From Prevotellaceae bacterium UBA6974 (lineage in GTDB: Bacteria > Bacteroidota > Bacteroidia > Bacteroidales > Bacteroidaceae), in assembly GCA_002450165.1 (NCBI GenBank), contig DJYQ01000006.1:11144-47484 (forward strand): a stretch of 36,341 nucleotides of DNA, written 5' to 3'. The position numbers were made by a program, and so were the translations under genes. The notes beneath the pieces are model-generated. The model searched no databases. It was given only the letters and a program-made list of their open reading frames with translations, and was not told where the DNA came from. Below, piece by piece: positions 14,863-22,200 of the stretch (within the stretch, counting starts at the first letter, position 1; each line of letters opens with the position of its first letter).

Positions 14863-16656
14863 CTCCCCTCCTGCCATAATCCACAGTATCTTGGTCACGT
14901 CACCAATCTCGATTTCGCCATTCTGGTTGGCATCGCCTGGGAGACCTACCACTCCTATGTCAATGCCATGGATGTTGGTAAACCGGCTCCAGGGACTGGT
15001 GGACTGGTAGTCGCTGACTGCGGCCTTAGCTACGTACAGCGTGACATCCTCGGGAACATTATTAAAGGCAGATGAAGATGCCGTCGGAACGCTTTGTGTC
15101 TTACATGTAATTGAGTTCAAACCTGTACAGCCATTAAAGGCGTAATTGCCGATGCTGGTGACGCTACCGGGGATGGTGACTGATGTCAGAGCTGTGCAAC
15201 CAGTGAAGGCAGCATAGCTGATTTTCTCTACTCCTTCCGGAATGACCAAGTCTGTAACCTCCTGACCACCGATATACAGGTGTTGTGCATAGAACAGTGG
15301 ATTGCAGTTGACGGAACCATAAGTAATCTTGCACATACTGGCTATGCTGGCAAACTCGGCTTTTGTCAGGGCTGTGCAACCATAGAAGGCTCCGGAAGCA
15401 ATCATTGTGATGCTTTCTGGAATGGTGACAGATGTCAAGCCTGTGCAACCATAGAAGACGCCGTTTAAAAGGGTGGTGAGTCTGCTGGGGATCTTGACTG
15501 ATGTCAATCCTGTGCATCCACGGAAGGCTTCTTTGCCAATATCGGAGACTCCACTTGGAATGGTGATGGAGCTAATACCAGTACAGTTTTTGAAGGAATA
15601 ATTGCCAATTAATCTAAGATTGCTGGATATACTGAAGGAAGTGACACCGGAACATTCGTAGAAGGCATTGTCGCCTATGCTTGTAACGCTGCTGTCAAAG
15701 GTGTATTTCGTTACCTGAGGGCCGAATATGGTCTTGAAATTGTTGTCGGCAGTATATACCTTGGAGGCAACGGCATTGGAGTTGATATATACATTTACCA
15801 GTTTCTTGCAATCAGTGAAGGCGTTATTGCCAATGTCGCTGACGTTGGTGGGAATGGTGACGGATGTAAGGTCATCGCAGCCATTGAAGGCATTTTCGTC
15901 TATTGTCTTTACGCTGGTGGGGATAGATAAACTATTAAAAGCACATCCACAGAAAGCGTATTTACCAATGCTTGTGACGCTGGCAGGGAGAGTTATAGAC
16001 TCCAGAAGCTGACAACTTCTGAAAGCAGATTCACTTATGGTAGTCACTCCGCTTCCAATGTTTGCAGAGGTCAATTTGAAACATTGCGAAAAAGCAGATT
16101 TGCCGATTGTAGTAACACTGCTGGGAATGGAGACCGATGTCAGAGCTTCACAGTCAAAAAACGCATAGTCACCAATGCTAGTTACTCCGTTTTTTATGGT
16201 GAGGGTCGTTAGACCAACACAACTTTCAAAGGCTCTTGTTCCAATGGTCTGTACACCGCTGGGTATTGTGATGGATGTCAGCTTGGGACATCTCGAGAAT
16301 GCATAATCGCCAATTATCTGCACGCTACCTGAAATTGTAACAGATTTCAGATTGGTACAACCATAAAAGGCATAATCACCAATGCTCCTTAGACTGCCGA
16401 GGATTGTGACGGACGTCAAGGATGTTACGTTACGAAAACAACTGTGTGAAATTCCTTCAACTTTGTATGTTACAGGAGACCACGTTACTTCCTCAGGTAT
16501 AACTATTGAACTTAATGACCTATCCCAGCCATAAACATAAGCAACTTCTTTGGTACCATCATACGATTTGCGCGTTTCATAGTATACACCGTTATACTCA
16601 AAAGCCCACGACAGGGTGCTGACAGTAAGAAAAATCAAGGAAACGAAAAACCTCAA
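14860..16656 (-). CDS. BspA-like leucine-rich-repeat surface protein; reading frame interrupted by C8 tract at 5' end
   Basis: The listed frame begins at TTG 16656 and encodes 598 residues: a signal-peptide core 'RFFVSLIFLTVSTLSWA', about fifteen LRR_5 (BspA/TpLRR) repeats of about 23 residues (IGDYAF-GC--LTSVTIP pattern, roughly 60-535), and a C-terminal half-dockerin-like Ca-binding segment, 'GDANQNGEIEIGDVTKIL'. BspA-type proteins are surface adhesins. A better start is ATG 16691, 40 nt after the predicted transcription start, but it lies out of frame because of eight consecutive Cs (16668-16675). One extra C would fuse MKRKTTPPQSPLLRFF to the signal peptide. As read here the gene is therefore 'off' or uses the weak TTG. 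The dockerin-like tail has only one repeat and stops exactly where an AT repeat begins. Confidence 0.85.
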   Translation of the reverse strand: MRFFVSLIFLTVSTLSWAFEYNGVYYETRKSYDGTKEVAYVYGWDRSLSSIVIPEEVTWSPVTYKVEGISHSCFRNVTSLTSVTILGSLRSIGDYAFYGCTNLKSVTISGSVQIIGDYAFSRCPKLTSITIPSGVQTIGTRAFESCVGLTTLTIKNGVTSIGDYAFFDCEALTSVSIPSSVTTIGKSAFSQCFKLTSANIGSGVTTISESAFRSCQLLESITLPASVTSIGKYAFCGCAFNSLSIPTSVKTIDENAFNGCDDLTSVTIPTNVSDIGNNAFTDCKKLVNVYINSNAVASKVYTADNNFKTIFGPQVTKYTFDSSVTSIGDNAFYECSGVTSFSISSNLRLIGNYSFKNCTGISSITIPSGVSDIGKEAFRGCTGLTSVKIPSRLTTLLNGVFYGCTGLTSVTIPESITMIASGAFYGCTALTKAEFASIASMCKITYGSVNCNPLFYAQHLYIGGQEVTDLVIPEGVEKISYAAFTGCTALTSVTIPGSVTSIGNYAFNGCTGLNSITCKTQSVPTASSSAFNNVPEDVTLYVAKAAVSDYQSTSPWSRFTNIHGIDIGVVGLPGDANQNGEIEIGDVTKILWIMAGGE

Positions 16657-16738
16657 TAGAGGGCTCTGGGGGGGGTAGTTTTTCTCTTCATAACAGTTTT
16701 ATTGTTTAGGTTTAACAAAAATTATCATCACGATGCGA

Positions 16739-16769
16739 CAAAGTTAATATTTTTTATGATACGAACAAA
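16739..16769 (-). promoter_or_regulatory. Consensus Bacteroidetes promoter of the LRR protein gene
   Basis: On the minus strand TTTG (16766-16769) and TAACTTTG (16739-16746) are 19 nt apart. The predicted leader to ATG 16691 is about 40 nt, supporting that ATG as the natural start upstream of the C8 tract. Confidence 0.8.
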
Positions 16770-16832
16770 GAAAACTGCTGTTTTTCCTGTTGACGGTGCA
16801 AATTCAATCCACGCCACAATGTGCCGCAATCA

Positions 16833-16898
16833 GAGAAACGGCCTCTCGCTACCCGAGAAACGCCGTGTTGCCCCTCGAGAAACGGCCTTTCGCTTTTT
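16833..16898. repeat. Three tandem 22-bp repeats (GAGAAACGGCC core)
   Basis: GAGAAACG begins at 16833, 16855 and 16877, exactly 22 bp apart, followed each time by a related GCC-TTTCGCT-like half. The remainder of each unit is diverged. No coding function is seen. Confidence 0.8.
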
Positions 16899-16918
16899 GA
16901 ACTAAAGACCCCTTCAAA

Positions 16919-16977
16919 AACAACGCCGTTGTTTTAGCATTCCTATGCCGTTGTTGTGCCATTTGTACGCCGTTGTT
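16919..16977. repeat. Three tandem 22-bp repeats (GCCGTTGTT core)
   Basis: GCCGTTGTT begins at 16925, 16947 and 16969, again exactly 22 bp apart. The first copy is embedded in the palindrome AACAAC-GCC-GTTGTT. It follows the preceding array after about 20 bp. Confidence 0.8.
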
Positions 16978-17026
16978 TTTCTTAAGTAATCGAACCGTAT
17001 TTCCTATAGATTTTATATCCATTTTA

Positions 17027-17064
17027 CTTAAGGATTTTTACCAGAAATCCTTAAGGTTTTTTCT
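17027..17064 (+). terminator. Orphan intrinsic-terminator-like hairpin (+ strand)
   Basis: CTTAAGGATTT and AAATCCTTAAG form a perfect 11-bp stem with a 7-nt loop, followed by GTTTTTTC on the + strand. No + strand gene is recognised upstream within 10 kb. From 17065 to 17317 I see nothing supportable: no convincing gene, promoter or repeat. Confidence 0.55.
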
Positions 17065-17317
17065 CCGAATCCCGATAATACGACATAAAACACCTCAGAA
17101 TCGTATCCGAGCACGAAATTTTAGTAAGCAGCTTTTTGCACAAAGTACAGGGAAAAGCATCGGAACCAGGGTTCATGCATGTCTTCTGAGGCCTGAGAAA
17201 GCAGCAATTTGATGTATTCTGTACCCTTTCCCAGGTTCGGCATCGCTGGTGCCGACTTCTTTGTAATATCGTATTTCATTGATTTTGTGCTTTTTAGGTG
17301 AAAAATAGATTTGTTTT

Positions 17318-17467
17318 TCCGACAGACGACAATTCCGACAGTTATTTTTTGAGGGGGTACAATTCCGTCAACTCAAAGTATAACTATCTATATATTAGTT
17401 AGTTATATATTATATATAAGGGTTATTGTCCCTCATTTTTTAATTGTCGTAACTGTCTATTGTCGGA
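17318..17467. repeat. 150-bp imperfect inverted-repeat element (MITE-like)
   Basis: The 38 bp at 17318-17355 match the reverse complement of 17430-17467 at 27 positions. The outer 7 bp TCCGACA and the inner TGAGGG are conserved, and each arm contains the motif GACARTT more than once. The centre is very AT-rich (TATATATTAGTTAG). It has no coding capacity. Confidence 0.6.
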
Positions 17468-17533
17468 TTCTTAACTGAGTCCTCTTCTCTCTACAAGGCC
17501 CAATTGGTTTCCGTATTGGTGCGAGACAGTTCA

Positions 17534-17578
17534 CCTACCTCTTGGCTGCTCCCAGGCAGCAAGTACTCTGCTCCTTCT
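17534..17578 (+). repeat. 45-bp direct repeat, copy A (downstream of ATPase gene)
   Basis: It matches 18978-19022 at 41 of 45 positions, including an uninterrupted 31-bp identical block that contains the dyad AGCA-AGTACTC-TGCT. It lies 5 bp beyond the ATPase stop codon. Confidence 0.85.
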
Positions 17579-17583
17579 GTCTT

Positions 17584-18843
17584 TCATTCCAGAAGCCATT
17601 TCCATGCAGGAATAACTTCGATGGTATTTTTCTCGTCAAGCCTAATGGTTTCTTCCTCATCATAGGTTACAATAACCATACGTTTTAACGGATGGAAGGC
17701 ATGCAGTTTCCTTAATCCATCAACCTCACGTTTTCGTGTTTCCTCATCATTGATGGAATATGAGACCTGCACGGCATACCCTTCATCTGCAACGAAGAAA
17801 TCCACCTCAATATTCTTATTATAGAAATACAATTTCTCTTCGTATTTCGAATAAAGGTGTACAGCACACAGATTCTCCAGAAGTGCCGCCTCGCCATCTG
17901 TCAAGAAAATACTCAGCAGGCCATTATCCATAAAATAATGCTTCTTGACGGTTTCTTTCTCGACAAATTTCGAAGCATAGTTTTCCAAAGGAAATAGAAT
18001 ACAAGCCTCCTTAGCATAACGCACATAATCAATGACTGAAGCCACAGAAGTGCTTACACCAGTTCCTTTCACCAAATTACATACTCTATTATAGGATGTA
18101 GGCTGCATCACATTGTCCGCCAAACGTTTCATGGTCAGACGGAGAGCCATTTCGTTTTTCACCTTGTTACGCTGAATCACATCACCAAGCAGAATCTTCT
18201 CGTAGAGATCATTCAGCCAGTGACGTTTGTTCCGATAAAGCAATAACTCTGGGAAACCGCCCCATTTCAGATACTCTGCAAAAGCCTGCTGCACTTTAGA
18301 ACGCTGTTTTCCAAACTGCCATTCTTTTGTTAATCGGACACCTTGGGCTTCAAGATACTCCATAAACGAATAGGGATATACCCTTCCGTCCATGTATCTG
18401 CCGCCAAGCGTAGTCTGTATGTCTCTGCTCAGCATTTTGGCATTACTACCTGTGATAAATACCTGATATTTCTGATTTGCCAGACGACGGGCAAAATGTT
18501 CCCACCCCACCACGTTCTGTATTTCATCGAAAAAGAGAATAGGCTTATGGCTGTAAACATAACTATAGGCTTGTAAAATCAAATCGAGCTCATCTGCCGT
18601 CATTCCTAACAAACGCTCATCATCGAAATCGATATATACCATTTCTTCCAGTTGATGCCCATTGGCCAACAATTGTTTGGCCCGCTTGTATAGCATATAG
18701 CTTTTCCCTGCCTGCCTAACGCCAACAAGCACATATCGCCCATTTTCCTCAAATTCGAAAAGACGATCATAGAGTTCCACTTCTCCAATAATCTCTTGTC
18801 CTTCCCTGATGAGCGTTCTGAAAGTTTCCTTAGTAATAGCCAT
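17584..18843 (-). CDS. AAA-type ATPase with DUF4143-like C-terminal domain
   Basis: The 419-residue protein has Walker A GVRQAGKS (around 41-48), Walker B 'PILFFDEIQNV' and sensor-like 'VFITGSNAKMLS', followed by 'LGGRYMDGRVYPYSFMEYL'. This is the AAA_14 plus DUF4143 arrangement common in many copies in Bacteroidales genomes. The C-terminal part ends in a nuclease-like segment, 'KYEEKLYFYNKNIEVDFFVADEGYAVQVSYS', resembling the E-V-D-F core of DUF4143 proteins. The cellular role of the family is unknown. It has its own consensus promoter and is monocistronic. Direct repeats of 45 bp flank the gene on both sides, suggesting it was acquired or moved as a unit. Confidence 0.85.
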   Translation of the reverse strand: MAITKETFRTLIREGQEIIGEVELYDRLFEFEENGRYVLVGVRQAGKSYMLYKRAKQLLANGHQLEEMVYIDFDDERLLGMTADELDLILQAYSYVYSHKPILFFDEIQNVVGWEHFARRLANQKYQVFITGSNAKMLSRDIQTTLGGRYMDGRVYPYSFMEYLEAQGVRLTKEWQFGKQRSKVQQAFAEYLKWGGFPELLLYRNKRHWLNDLYEKILLGDVIQRNKVKNEMALRLTMKRLADNVMQPTSYNRVCNLVKGTGVSTSVASVIDYVRYAKEACILFPLENYASKFVEKETVKKHYFMDNGLLSIFLTDGEAALLENLCAVHLYSKYEEKLYFYNKNIEVDFFVADEGYAVQVSYSINDEETRKREVDGLRKLHAFHPLKRMVIVTYDEEETIRLDEKNTIEVIPAWKWLLE

Positions 18844-18867
18844 ATTATCCTTTTATTTATTTTTCCG

Positions 18868-18898
18868 CAAATATACAATTTTATTCAATACCGCCAAA
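18868..18898 (-). promoter_or_regulatory. Consensus Bacteroidetes promoter of the AAA ATPase gene
   Basis: On the minus strand TTTG (18895-18898) and TATATTTG (18868-18875) are 19 nt apart. The predicted leader is about 20 nt. Confidence 0.8.
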
Positions 18899-18977
18899 CA
18901 AAATATGCCATTTTTATTCAGTGTCACTAAACAAATTTCCGATTCACTTTAAATAAATAACAAACACCAACCTTTTT

Positions 18978-19022
18978 CCTACCTCTATCCAGCTCCCAGG
19001 CAGCAAGTACTCTGCTCCTTCT
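18978..19022 (+). repeat. 45-bp direct repeat, copy B (upstream of ATPase gene)
   Basis: Partner of 17534-17578 in the same orientation, 1444 bp away, outside the ATPase promoter. To the right (19060-19115) is a purine-rich stretch with repeated GTGATGTA and AAAGGTAAAG words, without a gene. Confidence 0.85.
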
Positions 19023-19145
19023 CTGCTCCTACCCAGCCTATAGACAGGCATCACCTATACTCAACAGTAAGGGTGATGTATATGTGATGTAAAGGTAAAG
19101 TAAAGGTAAGGGGGTATGTGTCTTTGATTCATAGATATAAAAAAT

Positions 19146-19179
19146 AAAGAGGATATGACTATTTTTGCACACCCTCTTT
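19146..19179 (-). terminator. Probable terminator of the beta-helix protein gene
   Basis: AAAGAGG and CCTCTTT pair across an 18-nt loop. On the minus strand the stem is followed by ATTTTTTAT. It lies 36 bp beyond the stop codon. Confidence 0.5.
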
Positions 19180-19215
19180 ACTCATTTGTCAAAGCGTAAA
19201 GCTATTTGTGGGCCT

Positions 19216-22200
19216 TCACTTCACAACGTACTTCTTACCGCCTTGGATGTAATAGCCGCTTGCGGGCCTCCTGGACAACTTGCGTCCTGTGAGGTCGTAG
19301 ATAGGAGCGTCGTTAGCATCGTTGGCGTTAACGGTGCTGATACCTGTCTCATCACCTTCGAAGATGATATGCATAGTACGGGCGTGGGTTGTAGAAGGGG
19401 GTATTATCTTCAGCCAGCAACGGTTGGCAGGAAGCGAGCCGGAATCCTTCACCCAGGTAAAGTTCTGACCATCGAGCACGTAGTGGTCTGCTTCAGCCAT
19501 ATCGTCGGGAGTGAAGGTCTTGGGCTCGAGTGTACCGAAGAAATGCTCAGCATCATAGTTGACCTCGGCGCCATTCTCGTTCACAATCAAGTCCACCATC
19601 TGATCTTCGTCTGTACCGTTGTAGAGGATAAGCGGTGTTTGTGCGGCAGCAGACTCCAGATTGTCGAAGAGTGTCACAGTGCCTGCTACAGCATCAATAC
19701 TCTTCACACTAGTCAGCAACACACCGTCGGCTGTACCCATACCGAGTTCCAATCCCTTGTCAGAGATATAGCTGGCGTATGTCTTGGCGGGGATGGTGAG
19801 TGTAGCGGCAACGACGTAGTAATTCTCTGGATCTGGCATTACAGGCATGATGTAACTGTAGGTTGCCATTTCGGCTTTTGCCTTTGCAATGCTGACTTTT
19901 GTTCCTTCTGGACTGATCTGTATAGCAGCCATGCTGTTGAAGGTGACATCGCCGCCGATGGCTGGATAGCTGTCAGCAGTATTGCTATCAATCAGGCCAC
20001 CTGTCATCCAGAAGCCTTCTGTATCGGTATTAGTGATAGTATTAAACACACCACCGCCCAAGCCTGAAGCCTTGTTGCCTGTGATTTCACAGCCATAGAG
20101 CGTCAGAGTACCGTTGTTGAGGATACCACCACCGTTGCCTGTGGTGTTACCGCCGATAATCTTACCTCCCTCGGTGTCTGTGATAGCCAGTGTACCGTTG
20201 TTGATGATAACGCTACCATCGGCTGCTGCCTCTGTGAGGTTACGGTTGATGGTATGTCCGTTCAGTTCGAGTACAACGGTCTTACCTGCAGGTACGGTCA
20301 AGGCTGCGTCGGTGCTCTCTGCAGTGACATCAGCAGCCAGCTTGACAACGCCACCGTTATTCATAGCGGCTTGCAAACCAGCCCAGCCGGAAACAGGACC
20401 TTCCTCCTTGTTCATCTCGATGCCGGCATTCTCACTTTCCATTTCTGTAATCTCGCCATTCTTCATCGTGACATGCAGCGTCTCAGAAGTCATACCTGTC
20501 AGCGCAGGAAGTGAGACAACAAGATTGTAAGTATAGGAACCGTCGCTATTGTCAACCTTTTCGGCAGACATGATATCTCCGAACGGCACGTCAATAGAAT
20601 AGGTACCGCCCATAAATGTTGCGCGGAACTCGTTAGGCTCGTCTGCGCGACTGTAGCTGATAACACCAGACTTTGTGCCGTAGCCAGTCCATACGTCGTC
20701 ACCAAGGGCTTCGTAAAGTTCTGACAGAATAGCAAACTTCTGGGGATCAGGCATAACGGGCTTCACGTAGCTGTACTCAGCCAAGTTTGCCTTTGCGGTC
20801 TTTGCACTGATTGTTGTGCCCTCGGCATCAATCTGTACGACAGCCAGGTTATTGAAGGTGACATCACCGCCTATAGCTGGATAGTTGCCAGCGGTATTAC
20901 CGTCAATCAGTCCGCCTGTCATCCAGAAACCTGTTGTAGCTGTATTCGTGACGGTATTATAGACGCCACCGCCAAGACCGGCTGCCTGGTTGCCGGTAAT
21001 CTCACCGCCGTAGAGTGTCACCGTACCGTTGTTGAGGATACCGCCGCCATTGCCTGTTGTGTTACCGCCGATAATCTTACCGCCAGCGGTATCCATGATG
21101 GCCAGCGTACCATTGTTGATGATGACGCTACCGTTGGCCACAGCGCTTGTAAGAGCGCGGTTGATGGTATGTCCGTTCAGTTCGAGGATGACGGTCTTGT
21201 CTGCAGGAACTGTCAGTGCTGCGTCTGTACTCTCTGCAACAACATCAGCAGCAAGCTTGATGACACCACCGTTGCTTATCGCTGCCTGCAAGCTTGCCCA
21301 GCCCGCCACAGGATCTCCTTCTTTATTCATCTCGATGCCGGCGTTCTCACTATCCATCTCGGTAATCTCGCCGTTCTTCACAGTAACATGTACTGTTTCG
21401 TAAGGCATGCCCGTCTGTGCAGGTAGCGCAAGAGTCAGTGTGTATGTAAATGAACCGTCGCCATTATCGACTTTTTGAGCGGATGTAACGTCGCCAAACG
21501 GTATGTCAATGACATAGGTACCGCCCATGAATGTTGCGCGGAACTCGTTTGGTTCGTCACCGCGATTGTAGCTGATGACACCCGTCAGAGCACCATAACC
21601 GGTCCATACGTCTGTACCAAGAGCTTCGTACAACTCTGTTAAGATGGCATACATTGCAGGATCTGGCATTACAGGCTTGATATAGCTATATTCTGACATA
21701 TTTTCCTTTGCAGTCTTTGCGCTTCGTGTTGTGCCGTCTGCATTAATCTGTACAACTACCAAATTGTTGAAGGTGACATCGCCACCAATAGCGGCGTAAG
21801 CATTTGCGGTATTACCGTCAATCAGTCCGCCTGTCATCCAGAAACCTGTTGTAGCTGTATTCGTGACGGTATTATAGACGCCACCGCCCTGGCCAGCCGC
21901 CTTGTTAGCAGTGATTTCACCGCCATAGAGCGTCAGAGTACCGTTGTTGAGGATACCACCACCGTTGCCTGTGGTGTTACCACCGATAATCTTACCGCCA
22001 GCGATATCCATGATGGCCAGCGTACCATTGTTGATGATGACGCTACCATTAGCCACAGCACTTGTAAGAGCGCGGTTGATGGTCTGTCCGTTCAGTTCGA
22101 GGACGACGGTCTTGTCAGCAGGAATCGTCAGGGCTGCGTCTGTGCTTGTAGCCGTGATATCTTGTGTCAGTTTGATTACGCCACCGTTGGTCATAGCGTT

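Noticed and set aside
16833..16977. Possible CRISPR array
   Set aside because: Period of 22 bp leaves no room for spacers, cores are short, and units are diverged; no cas genes in the window.
16702..17212. Short + strand ORFs over the 22-bp arrays and the orphan terminator
   Set aside because: Low-complexity peptides produced by the repeats, no homology recognised, and one runs through the terminator hairpin.
19165..20067. 300-codon + strand frame antisense to the 3' end of the beta-helix protein gene
   Set aside because: Cys/Val/His-rich peptide without domain; similar + frames recur at 915-bp steps (20114, 21029, 21944), as expected for the shadow of the repeats.
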